From the NCBI RefSeq assembly GCF_000238595.1, contig NZ_AGTS01000101.1, positions 62,001 through 126,000 of the forward strand: a stretch of 64,000 nucleotides of DNA. The letters run 5' to 3'. The notes beneath the pieces were generated by a model. It was given only the letters and a program-made list of their open reading frames with translations, was not told the DNA's origin and did not search any database. Positions 1 to 7,516 of this stretch are shown piece after piece. Numbering within the stretch: position 1 is the stretch's first letter; each line of letters opens with the position of its first letter. The position numbers were made by a program, and so were the translations under genes. This DNA is from Acidovorax sp. NO-1. GTDB taxonomy: Bacteria > Pseudomonadota > Gammaproteobacteria > Burkholderiales > Burkholderiaceae_C.

Positions 1-628
1 ACACGGCTGCCATCAGCACGCAGGCCATCCAGCCCACAAAGGCGGTGCTGCCCAGCGTGAAGGCTTGCATGGCCTGAAGGATGTCGGGCGAGGCCAGCTC
101 CACAAGGTCACGCACGGCCCCCAGCACCACGCCCACAATCACGCCCGCGAGCAGCAGGCGCAGCGTGTGCTGCACCCCGCGCGCGAGGATCAGCGTGAGC
201 ACCACCGCCCCCGCCGCCCCCAGAAATGCCATGCCCGTGATGCCGATGCGGGCCATCCACTGCGCCGCCACCGGCGACACGCCGAACAGCGCCATCGCCA
301 CGGCACCACCCAGCGCGGCGCCCGAGGCGCTGCCCAGCAGGTACGGATCGGCCAGCGGGTTGCGAAACAACCCCTGCGCCACCGCGCCCGACAGGCCCAG
401 CAGCGCCCCCGCCAGCCACGCGCCCAACGTGCGCGGCAGGCGGATGTCCCACACGATCTGCCAAGCCACGGGGTCGCCGTGCATGCGCAGCACGCTGTCA
501 AAACCCGTGCTGCCCACGCTGGCGCCACACAGGGCCAGCAAGACGCTGGCCAGCAGCAACCAGGCAGCGCACCACGCGGCGCGGCGGGTGGCGGAACTGG
601 TAGGCACACCGATGGAAGCGCCGGTCAT
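1..628 (-). CDS. btuC: Cobalamin ABC transporter permease, C-terminus cut by window edge
   Basis: Inner-membrane permease of the FecCD family, expected to move cobalamin into the cytoplasm with BtuF (upstream neighbour) and an ATPase outside the window. About 209 residues are visible, starting MTGASIGVPT. A transmembrane segment lies at about residues 20-40. The family block follows at about 60-100 (WDIRLPRTLGAWLAG, then LFRNPLADPYLLG). The start codon overlaps the btuF stop as ATGA, so translation is probably coupled. The gene runs off the left edge. A siderophore permease is possible from the family alone, but the cobalamin operon context favours BtuC. Confidence 0.88.
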   Translation of the reverse strand, partial: MTGASIGVPTSSATRRAAWCAAWLLLASVLLALCGASVGSTGFDSVLRMHGDPVAWQIVWDIRLPRTLGAWLAGALLGLSGAVAQGLFRNPLADPYLLGSASGAALGGAVAMALFGVSPVAAQWMARIGITGMAFLGAAGAVVLTLILARGVQHTLRLLLAGVIVGVVLGAVRDLVELASPDILQAMQAFTLGSTAFVGWMACVLMAAV

Positions 629-1527
629 GGGGCCTTTTCCACCAAGCAGCGTGCCATGATGCGCGCGGCTTCGGCCATGCGCGGCCCAGGGCGCACCACC
701 ACATCGGAGTCGCCAGAACCAAACACGCACAGCCGGTTCTCGCGGATTGCGCGCATGGTGGCCCAGCCGGGGTACGGCACCATAGCCTGCATGCTGCGGT
801 TGCCGATCATGATGATGTCGGGGTTGGCGCGCACGACGAACTCGGGGTTCAGGCGCGGAAACGGGCCCAGCGACGCGGGCACCACGTTGCGCACGCCCAG
901 CCGGGTGAGCGATTCGCCAATGAACGAGGCCTCGCCTGCCGCATAAGGCCCACGGCTCACTTCAAAATACACGCGCGCGTTCTTTGCCTTGGGCGGCAGC
1001 GATTGCGCCGCTGCCAACACGCCCGCGTCGATCACGCGCCAGAGGCGGTCGGAGCCTTGCGCGCGGGGCACGCCCAGCAGGTCGCTCACGGTGCCCAGCA
1101 CGCGGCGCACGTCGGCATGCGTCTTCGGCTCCAGCTGCACCACCGTGAGGCCGAGCGCCTCCAGCCGGTCGCTGGCGCGCGAGCTGACGGACATGAGCAC
1201 AACGTCAGGCTTGAGTGCCACAACGGCCTCGATGCTCGGGTCCAGCCCGCCGCCCACCTTGGGCAACTTGCCAATCACCGCCTCCGGCCAGTTGGAATAG
1301 CGGTCCACACCCACCAACCGGTGACATTGCTCCAGCTCGCACACGCTTTCGGTCAACGACGGCAACAGGCTCACGATGCGCTGCGGCGGGCGCGGCAACG
1401 AGATCTCGCGGCCCTTGTCGTCCTTGATCTGCACCGGCTGCGCCTGGGCCAGCCCGGCCATGAGCAGGCCCAGCGCGATGAGGATGGCGATCACCCAGAG
1501 GATGCGGCGCACGGGGGTGGGTTTCAT
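625..1527 (-). CDS. btuF: Cobalamin-binding periplasmic protein
   Basis: Substrate-binding protein of a class III (Peripla_BP_2) ABC importer, 300 residues. The chosen ATG gives a signal peptide at about residues 1-29 (MKPTPVRRILWVIAILIALG, ending AQA). The mature part opens with the DDKGREISLP strand and then RIVSLLPSLTESV, typical of BtuF-like proteins. It should deliver vitamin B12 to BtuC. Its start shares one base with the cobU stop (TGATG), and its stop overlaps the btuC start. An upstream in-frame codon would add 20 non-signal-like residues and was rejected. Iron-chelate binding is a less likely alternative given the operon. Confidence 0.88.
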   Translation of the reverse strand: MKPTPVRRILWVIAILIALGLLMAGLAQAQPVQIKDDKGREISLPRPPQRIVSLLPSLTESVCELEQCHRLVGVDRYSNWPEAVIGKLPKVGGGLDPSIEAVVALKPDVVLMSVSSRASDRLEALGLTVVQLEPKTHADVRRVLGTVSDLLGVPRAQGSDRLWRVIDAGVLAAAQSLPPKAKNARVYFEVSRGPYAAGEASFIGESLTRLGVRNVVPASLGPFPRLNPEFVVRANPDIIMIGNRSMQAMVPYPGWATMRAIRENRLCVFGSGDSDVVVRPGPRMAEAARIMARCLVEKAP

Positions 1528-2114
1528 CACCGGGGTTCTTTCAAGGTAAGAGGCAGGCCTGCGGCCATGAGCGTAACGCGGGGGCACACCTGCGCCACCT
1601 GCTGGTTGAGTATGCCCAGCGCATCCACAAAGGCGCGCACCTCACGCCCCATCGGGATGACCCCCAGGCCAATTTCATTGCCCACCAGAACAACGGGGCC
1701 GGGGGATTTCCGAATTGCTCCTAAAAACATAGCTGATTGCGCTTTCCAGTCAAGCGCTAGCGCCTGTTTTTGTTCAATACTCATGGATTCCACACCCACG
1801 GGCATGGTCCAGTGGGTGAGCCAGAGCGTGAGGCAGTCCATCACCACCAGCGTCTGCGGCGTGCTGAAGCGCACGAGGGCTGCCGCCACGTCGCGCGGCT
1901 CTTCCACCGTCTCCAGGCCGGGCACGCGCTCGGCGCGGTCACGCTGGTGGCGGGCGATGCGCTCGCGCATCTCGTCGTCCCAGGCCTGCCCGGTGGCGAT
2001 CAGCACGGCGCGGTGGTCGGCAGACTGGGCCAGCCAGTCGCGCGCCAGCAGTTCGGCGCGGCGGGACTTGCCGCTTTTCTGGCCGCCCAGGATGAGTTCG
2101 GTGGTGATCGTCAT
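1527..2114 (-). CDS. cobU: Bifunctional adenosylcobinamide kinase / adenosylcobinamide-phosphate guanylyltransferase
   Basis: CobU/CobP, 195 residues, phosphorylates adenosylcobinamide and activates it with GMP in lower-ligand assembly of cobalamin. The P-loop GGQKSGKS is at residues 10-17. The conserved ATGQAWDDEM stretch follows at about 40 and GNEIGLGVIP lies in the C-terminal half. Between WLTHW and SPGPVVLVGNE there is an unusual insert, about 20 residues around SIEQKQALALDWKAQSAMFL. It is encoded by a copy of the dispersed repeat at 1719-1778. The start overlaps the cobB stop (ATGA). The kinase signature is intact, so the enzyme is probably active. Confidence 0.92.
   Translation of the reverse strand: MTITTELILGGQKSGKSRRAELLARDWLAQSADHRAVLIATGQAWDDEMRERIARHQRDRAERVPGLETVEEPRDVAAALVRFSTPQTLVVMDCLTLWLTHWTMPVGVESMSIEQKQALALDWKAQSAMFLGAIRKSPGPVVLVGNEIGLGVIPMGREVRAFVDALGILNQQVAQVCPRVTLMAAGLPLTLKEPR
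1719..1778. repeat. Dispersed palindromic repeat, copy 1 (inside cobU)
   Basis: Matches the family core: ATAGCT, then GCGCTT, a short loop, AAGCGC and a T-rich arm. Here the core reads TTGCGCTTTCCAGTCAAGCG, then CTAGCGCCTGTTTTTG. The reading frame of cobU passes through it without a stop, so it adds residues to the protein rather than breaking the gene. Confidence 0.8.
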
Positions 2115-3502
2115 ACGGAAGCGCCTCCCAGCAGATGCGCCACCGCCTCGGGGCTGGATGGGAACCAGGCGTGGAAATAGCTGCCGTGGATGCTGCCCTG
2201 CCGGTACAGCGCCTCGCCCGCATCGGGCGCAACCGCCTCGTTCGGGCGCGCCGTGCGGGCCACCACGGGGGCGCTGCTGTCGCTGGTCGAATAGTGAAAC
2301 GTATGGCCGCGCAGCGTGTGCCCTGCCACCGTCAGGTGCTGCGGGCCGAGGGCCGCCAGTCGCTTTTGCATGGTCACGCGGCCGGGCAGCAGGCCCCACA
2401 GCGGAGCCGTGCTGCCATCGGCCAGCGTGATGGAATCGAACAGCGCCATCATGCCGCCGCACTCGGCCCACAGGGGTTTGCCTGCGGCCACATGGGCACG
2501 CAGGCTGGCTTGCATCCCGGTGTTGGCCGCGATCTGCGCGGCGTGCAGCTCGGGGTAACCGCCGGGCAGCCACACGGCATCGCAGTCCGGCAACGCCGTG
2601 TCTTGCAGGGGCGAGAAGAACGCCACGCGGGCGCCCATCTGTTCCAGGCATTGCACATTGGCGGCGTAGGTAAAACAGAACGCCGCGTCACGCCCCACGG
2701 CCACGGTGCGGCCCGCGAGCAAAGCAGGCACGGCAACCTGGGATGCAGGCGCCGGAAAGTCCACGGCCCAGCGCTGCAGGTCCCCCAGCGTCATCTGGCC
2801 CAGCGGCGTGGTGGCCAGCGCGTCAGCCGCAGCGTCCAGCCGCTGCAGGCTGTCGTCCAGCTCGTGCGCAGCCACCAGGCCCAGGTGGCGTTCAGGCAGC
2901 AGTGCCGCACCGGACTTGGAAGCTGCAGGCGCGTGGGTTGGCTGCACCCGCATCAGCGCGCCCATCCAGTCGTCGGCATCGTGCAGGCCGTCCCGCAGCA
3001 TGTCGGCATGGCGCGCGCTGCCCACACGGTTGGCCAGCACACCCGCCCAGGGCAGACCCGGACGGTAGTGGCGCAGGCCATAGGCCAGCGCGCCAAAGGT
3101 GCCGGCCATGGCCGAGGCATCGACCACCGCCAGCACCGGCACGCCAAAGTGCCGGGCCAGGTCGGCCGCGCTGGGGTTGCCATCAAACAGGCCCATCACA
3201 CCCTCGATGAGGATCAGGTCCGACTCGCGTGCAGCATCGTGCAGGCGCTGCGCGCAGTCGGCCTCGCCGTTCATCCACAAATCGAGCTGGTGCACCGGCG
3301 CACCGCTGGCGAGCTGGTGCCAGTGCGGGTCCAGAAAATCCGGCCCGCACTTGAACACCCGCACCCGTCGCCCCTGGCGCGCATGCAAACGCGCCAGGGC
3401 GGCGGTAACGGTGGTCTTGCCCTGCCCGGAGGCCGGCGCTGCAATCAGCAGCGCCGGGCAGCGGGCGGAAGCGGTTGACGCCAGGGTCACTGCGGAGCCC
3501 AC
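2111..3502 (-). CDS. cobB: Cobyrinate a,c-diamide synthase
   Basis: CobB/CbiA, 463 residues, uses ATP and glutamine to amidate the a and c side chains of cobyrinic acid (hydrogenobyrinic acid in the aerobic route). The N-terminal half is a dethiobiotin-synthetase-like ATPase with P-loop APASGQGKTTV at about residues 22-32 and IEGVMGLFDG near 99-108. The C-terminal half is a class I amidotransferase domain with GGYPE at 314-318 and the nucleophile Cys348 in WAECGGMM. The start is GTG at 3502, inside the end of btuB (16 bp overlap); no better ATG exists. The stop overlaps cobU. Confidence 0.92.
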   Translation of the reverse strand: MGSAVTLASTASARCPALLIAAPASGQGKTTVTAALARLHARQGRRVRVFKCGPDFLDPHWHQLASGAPVHQLDLWMNGEADCAQRLHDAARESDLILIEGVMGLFDGNPSAADLARHFGVPVLAVVDASAMAGTFGALAYGLRHYRPGLPWAGVLANRVGSARHADMLRDGLHDADDWMGALMRVQPTHAPAASKSGAALLPERHLGLVAAHELDDSLQRLDAAADALATTPLGQMTLGDLQRWAVDFPAPASQVAVPALLAGRTVAVGRDAAFCFTYAANVQCLEQMGARVAFFSPLQDTALPDCDAVWLPGGYPELHAAQIAANTGMQASLRAHVAAGKPLWAECGGMMALFDSITLADGSTAPLWGLLPGRVTMQKRLAALGPQHLTVAGHTLRGHTFHYSTSDSSAPVVARTARPNEAVAPDAGEALYRQGSIHGSYFHAWFPSSPEAVAHLLGGASV

Positions 3503-5370
3503 TTGACGCCCAAATAAACCGTGCGGCCTGCGGTAGCGTAGGTGCGGGCCAGCTGGTAGTCCTTGTCGGCCAGGTTGTCGACGCGGGCCAGCAGCGTGGT
3601 GTCGCGTGCGATGCGGGTACTGGCGTACAGGTTTACGAGCGCATACCCCCCCAGCACGTTGGTGTTGGCCACGGTGTCAAATCGGCGGCCCGAAGCCTGC
3701 ACCTCGGCACCCACCGTCCAGCCCGCCAGGCGGGTGTCGGCGCCAAAGGTGGCGTGCTGCCTGGCGCGGCGGGCCAGCTGCTTGCCCGTGGCAAGGTCGC
3801 GCGGGCGCTGCAGGTCAATGGAGCCGTGAAGCTGCACATTGCCCACGCGGTGCGAACCCGCCAACGTCACGCCCCTGTATTCGGCGCGGGCGGTGTTGGC
3901 GTAGCAGCCAAATTCCGACAGGCAGCTGCCAGGGCCCGAGAACGAAATCAGGTTGGTCACCCGGTTGCGAAACAGCGTGGCCGAGAAGGTGCTGTTGCCC
4001 TGGGCATAGCGCAGCGCCACTTCGGCATTGCGGCTGCTTTCGGGGCGCAGCGTGGCCACACCGTATTCGCTGAAGCGGTGGTACAGCGTGGGCGCACGGA
4101 AGGCCGTGCCCACCGACGCGGTGGCGCGCCACTGCGGGGTGATGGCATAGCCGTAGGCCACGCTGCCGGTGCTCTTGCCACCGAATTCGCTGTCGGAATC
4201 ATGGCGCAGGTTGAGCTGCACCGTGTGGCCTGCCGCGTTGTAGCCGTAGCCCAGCGCCAGCGCGTCTTGCGAGCGCTTGGCGTCAATGGGCGTGTTTTCC
4301 AGGCGGTCTTCGCGGCGCTCCAGCGCGGCCGTGACGAGGTGCGCGCCCTGGCGCCATTCGTTCTGGAAGAAGTAGCCACGCAAGCGCGTGTCGCTCAGAT
4401 ACCGCGAAGGGCGGGTTTCGTATTCGTCGCGCGAGTCGGTGATCGAAAGTCGCGTTTTGTAGGCGCTGTTCCACTGGGCCGTCCAGTTGAGGCCCAGCGC
4501 GTGCAGGGTGTGCAGGTTGCGGTCGTCCTTGCCCAGGCCGCTGTCGTAGCCGCTGTTGGTGTCATTCAGCATGAGGGTGCCTTCGAGGCGATGCACTGCG
4601 TTCACCTGCAGGCCTACCCGCGCGTGGCCCGCTGTGGAGCGGTAGCCGTCGCGGTCCGGGTTCTGCCCGGCGACAGGGCGCGCGTTGAAGCCCTTGCTGT
4701 CTTCACGCGCCAACCCCAGGGCGTAGTCCAGCGTGCCGCCGGCACCGCTGATCCCCGCCTCTAGCCTGGTGGTGTTGTGGCTGCCCACACCTACGCCCAC
4801 GTACGGCGCCGTGCTGTTTTCGCCGCGCTTGGTGAAGATCTGCACCACACCACCCAGGGCATCCGAACCATAAACGGCACCCGCCGGGCCACGCAGCACT
4901 TCAATGCGGTCGATGAGGCCCAGGGGAATGCTCTCCCAGGGTGCGCCGCCGGTGGACTGGGAGTCGATGCGTACCCCATCGATGTACACCGCGGTGAAGC
5001 GCGACTCGGCGCCACGCAAGAAGACGCCGGTAGTGCTGCCCGGGCCGCCATTGCGCGAGAACTCGACACCGGGCAGGCGGGCCAGCAGGTCGGCCAGGCC
5101 GGTGGCACCACTGCTTTCAATGGTTTCGCGGTCCACGATGGAGAAGTCGGCCACCAGGTCGGACAGTGGCTGCGGCGTGCGCGTGGCGGCCACCACGGTT
5201 TCAGACAACGAGGGCGCGCGCAGGTTCTGCGCCAGCAGCTCACCGGAGGCCGGGGCAGTCTGGGCCAAGGCGGTGCAGGCGCTGCCCGCAACAAGGGACA
5301 GCATGGCCAGGCGCGGTGCGGACAGGCGCAACGACGCCACAGGGCGCGCACGAAGGGTACGGATTTTCAT
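3487..5370 (-). CDS. btuB: TonB-dependent vitamin B12 receptor
   Basis: Outer-membrane receptor, 627 residues, importing cobalamin with energy from TonB. A signal peptide (about 1-36, ending TALAQ) is followed by a TonB-box-like SETVVAATR. A plug domain follows, with LADLLARLPGVEFSRNG, VYIDGVRID and RIEVLRGPAGAVYGSDALGG. The rest is a 22-strand-type barrel ending TVYLGVKWAPQ. The chosen ATG at 5370 follows a long leader that carries the cobalamin riboswitch; a longer frame would run through the riboswitch and was rejected. It is the first gene of the B12 operon, overlapping cobB. Confidence 0.92.
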   Translation of the reverse strand: MKIRTLRARPVASLRLSAPRLAMLSLVAGSACTALAQTAPASGELLAQNLRAPSLSETVVAATRTPQPLSDLVADFSIVDRETIESSGATGLADLLARLPGVEFSRNGGPGSTTGVFLRGAESRFTAVYIDGVRIDSQSTGGAPWESIPLGLIDRIEVLRGPAGAVYGSDALGGVVQIFTKRGENSTAPYVGVGVGSHNTTRLEAGISGAGGTLDYALGLAREDSKGFNARPVAGQNPDRDGYRSTAGHARVGLQVNAVHRLEGTLMLNDTNSGYDSGLGKDDRNLHTLHALGLNWTAQWNSAYKTRLSITDSRDEYETRPSRYLSDTRLRGYFFQNEWRQGAHLVTAALERREDRLENTPIDAKRSQDALALGYGYNAAGHTVQLNLRHDSDSEFGGKSTGSVAYGYAITPQWRATASVGTAFRAPTLYHRFSEYGVATLRPESSRNAEVALRYAQGNSTFSATLFRNRVTNLISFSGPGSCLSEFGCYANTARAEYRGVTLAGSHRVGNVQLHGSIDLQRPRDLATGKQLARRARQHATFGADTRLAGWTVGAEVQASGRRFDTVANTNVLGGYALVNLYASTRIARDTTLLARVDNLADKDYQLARTYATAGRTVYLGVKWAPQ

Positions 5371-5462
5371 GGGAATCAAGATCAACAAACAACCCGGGCC
5401 GGCCTCCCGCCAGCGTGTGGGTGATACAGCCGCGCAGCGCCAAAAAAGAGCGCACGCAGCCA

Positions 5463-5679
5463 CCGTGTTGGCCGGTATCCGGGCTGGCGGAACACCCCCC
5501 CAATGCCTTCCCAGGCGCTTGTTCAAGGCGCCCAGTGGCTTATGGATGGAGAGAGAATCGAGTGATTCGTCCGCTGACCGTTGCGGGGGCAGCGCAGGCT
5601 GGGCGGGTACCGGTGGTACCGCGCCTCCCTGCTTCCCGTTGAACTGCGGCGTGTGAACCACACCGCGAGCACCAACGGG
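5463..5679 (-). promoter_or_regulatory. Cobalamin riboswitch controlling the btuB operon
   Basis: On the minus strand the leader shows the class landmarks in order. A GTTCAACGGGAAGCAGGG block comes first, then GCTGCCCCCGCAACGGT, then AAGCCACTGGGCG with CCTGGGAAGGC. The B12 box GCCAGCCCGGATACCGGCC is at 5470-5488. CCGTTGG (5673-5679) can pair with CCAACACGG (5463-5471) to close stem P1. Bound adenosylcobalamin should shut off btuB and, through overlapping cistrons, the downstream B12 genes. The expression platform lies between 5463 and 5370. I could not decide between transcriptional and translational control. Confidence 0.93.
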
Positions 5680-5726
5680 CGAATTTTACGACCGATTTTT
5701 ACGCCAACCCTACAATCAGGCGCTGT

Positions 5727-5954
5727 ATGGCCACACCATCCACCATCGATCAGATCGCCGAGCGCGTCGAACGCCTGCTGTTGCGCCATGCCGAGCTGCA
5801 ACGCACCAATGCACTGCTTGCAGATCAGGTCGCAGCCCTGACGCAGGAACGGGACTCGCTCAAGTCGCGGCTCAGCGCCGCCCGCGCCCGCGTGGATGCC
5901 CTGCTGGAGCGCCTGCCCGCCGCGACCCCCGCCGTCACGAAAGAAATCGAATGA
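5727..5954 (+). CDS. Small coiled-coil protein, ZapB-like (TIGR02449-type)
   Basis: A 75-residue protein predicted to be almost entirely a coiled coil: about residues 5-60 show heptad Leu/Ile spacing (IAERVERLLLRHAELQRTN and so on). Such proteins sit just upstream of zapA in many beta- and gammaproteobacteria and are assumed to assist cell division, but the function is inferred from context. A TACAAT -10 candidate at 5711-5716 lies so close that the 5' leader would be only a few bases. The stop overlaps the zapA start by four bases (ATGA), implying coupled translation. Confidence 0.8.
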   Translation: MATPSTIDQIAERVERLLLRHAELQRTNALLADQVAALTQERDSLKSRLSAARARVDALLERLPAATPAVTKEIE

Positions 5955-6301
5955 AGCAAATCGAGGTGCAGATCCTCCAGCAAAGTTACCTGCTGACCTG
6001 CCCCGAGGGCCACGAGAGCCGTCTGCTCGACGCCGTTGAGCGCGTGGATACCGCGATGACGCGCATCCGTGACGCTGGCAAGGTCCGCGCCCGTGAGCGC
6101 ATTGCAGTGCTGGCAGCGTTGAACCTGGCCTTTGAAATCGCCGATCGTGAGGCCGCCGACCTGGCAGCCAGCGCCATCAGCGCGACGCCAGCGCCGGCTG
6201 GACACCAGGCAGCGCTCCTGCCTGACGAGGAACACGAGGATCTGCAGAGGCTGGTTCAGCGTCTGGACCAGGCTCTCGGGGATGACGGACGCCTGATTTA
6301 G
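5951..6301 (+). CDS. zapA: Cell division protein ZapA
   Basis: ZapA, 116 residues, binds FtsZ and cross-links its filaments at the division ring. The N-terminal domain (MKQIEVQILQQSYLLTCPEG, then LLDAVERVDTAMTRIRD) and a helical ERIAVLAALNLAFEIADRE segment are typical. The C-terminal tail (LQRLVQRLDQAL) should form the coiled-coil dimer region. Length is normal for the family. It is translationally overlapped with the upstream coiled-coil gene and followed at once by the 6S RNA gene, an order common in proteobacteria. Confidence 0.92.
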   Translation: MKQIEVQILQQSYLLTCPEGHESRLLDAVERVDTAMTRIRDAGKVRARERIAVLAALNLAFEIADREAADLAASAISATPAPAGHQAALLPDEEHEDLQRLVQRLDQALGDDGRLI

Positions 6302-6381
6302 CCCGCCCATTTCACGCCGGATGGCGCGGGCTTTACATGCCCCACGGCTGGAATGCAGGTTGCCAGCGCCTACAATGGGAG

Positions 6382-6560
6382 CGTCTGCGAAGCCGCCGGG
6401 CCCTATATTTCCTTGAACCAATGCTCAACGAGCTCGGGCTTGGTACATTGCCCGGTGAGCGTGATCATCTCGCGTCAGATGAACCCAACGCTTGGCTGCC
6501 CTCGCCCACCTGAACCCCCGGTTCAGGATGAGGGTCCGGTGGCATTCGCAGACACCCATT
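6382..6560 (+). ncRNA. ssrS: 6S RNA
   Basis: Structural evidence: TCTGCGAA (6384-6391) pairs with TTCGCAGA (6545-6552), and the arms extend through GCCGCCGGGCCC against GGGTCCGGTGGC. The central part contains ATTTCCTTGAACC and the apical CACCTGAACCCCCGGTTCAG element seen in proteobacterial 6S RNA. A TACAAT -10 box at 6371-6376 fits the predicted 5' end. The length of about 178 nt and the position after zapA are both typical. 6S RNA binds the housekeeping RNA polymerase holoenzyme and mimics an open promoter. The exact ends are estimates. Confidence 0.88.
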
Positions 6561-6639
6561 TTCAGATGCCTGTCCAGTGCGCACCCTGCGCCCCATCCAG
6601 TGCACTCCCGCGTTCTCCCCTTCCTTTCTTTCTGACCCC

Positions 6640-7455
6640 ATGCTGGATCCCCTCCTGATCGTTGAACTCGGCGTGCTCGGCCTTGCCACAGGTTTTCTGG
6701 CAGGTCTGCTGGGCATTGGCGGCGGCATGCTGCTTGTACCGTTCCTGACCTACATCCTCGGCGCGCAACAAGTGGCGCCCGATCTGGCCGTGAAGATGGC
6801 CATCGCCACTTCCATGGCGACGATCATGTTCACATCCATCTCCAGCGTGCGCGCCCACCACAAGCGCGGGGCGGTGCGCTGGGACATCGTCAAGCGTCTG
6901 GCACCAGGCATCGTGCTGGGGGGCTTCATTGCCAGCCTGGGCGTGTTTTCGCTGCTCAAAGGCTCGTTTCTGGCGATCTTCTTCGCACTGTTCGTGAGCT
7001 TCTCGGCGACGCAGATGTTCCTGGATAAAAAACCGGCGCCCGCGCGACAGATGCCTGGCGGAGCCGGACAGGTAGCTGCAGGTGGCGTCATCGGATTCCT
7101 GTCAGGACTGGTGGGTGCGGGCGGTGGTTTTGTGAGTGTGCCTTTCATGACCTGGTGCAACGTTGCCATCCACAACGCCGTGGCCACCAGTGCAGCGCTA
7201 GGTTTCCCGATCGCGCTGGCCAATGTGGTGGGCTACGTGATCGGCGGCCAGAACGTGACCGGTCTTCCCGCCGCCTCGGTCGGCTATATCTGGTTGCCAG
7301 CATTGCTGGTGATCGCCACCTGCAGTGTGCTGACCGCGCCACTGGGTGCCAAGGCGGCGCACAACCTGCCGGTAAAGCAGCTCAAGCGGGTATTTGCGTC
7401 CTTGCTGTTCGGTCTGGCGGCATACATGCTCTGGAAGGGCGTGGCAGCCCTCTGA
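6640..7455 (+). CDS. Sulfite exporter TauE/SafE family membrane protein
   Basis: A 271-residue inner-membrane protein with about eight hydrophobic segments arranged as two related halves. The repeated glycine motifs LLGIGGGMLLVPFL (about 22-35) and LVGAGGGFVSVPFM mark the TauE/SafE (DUF81) family, which exports sulfoacetate, sulfite or other small organic anions. The substrate cannot be read from sequence. The ATG at 6640 begins the first membrane helix; an upstream frame would extend back towards the 6S RNA and was rejected. No operon partner is visible. Confidence 0.85.
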   Translation: MLDPLLIVELGVLGLATGFLAGLLGIGGGMLLVPFLTYILGAQQVAPDLAVKMAIATSMATIMFTSISSVRAHHKRGAVRWDIVKRLAPGIVLGGFIASLGVFSLLKGSFLAIFFALFVSFSATQMFLDKKPAPARQMPGGAGQVAAGGVIGFLSGLVGAGGGFVSVPFMTWCNVAIHNAVATSAALGFPIALANVVGYVIGGQNVTGLPAASVGYIWLPALLVIATCSVLTAPLGAKAAHNLPVKQLKRVFASLLFGLAAYMLWKGVAAL

Positions 7456-7516
7456 CCGGTTCGCGGCCGCCCGCGCGATTGCCAGCGCCAGCGGCTGGTG
7501 CCACGACCCGCCAGCA

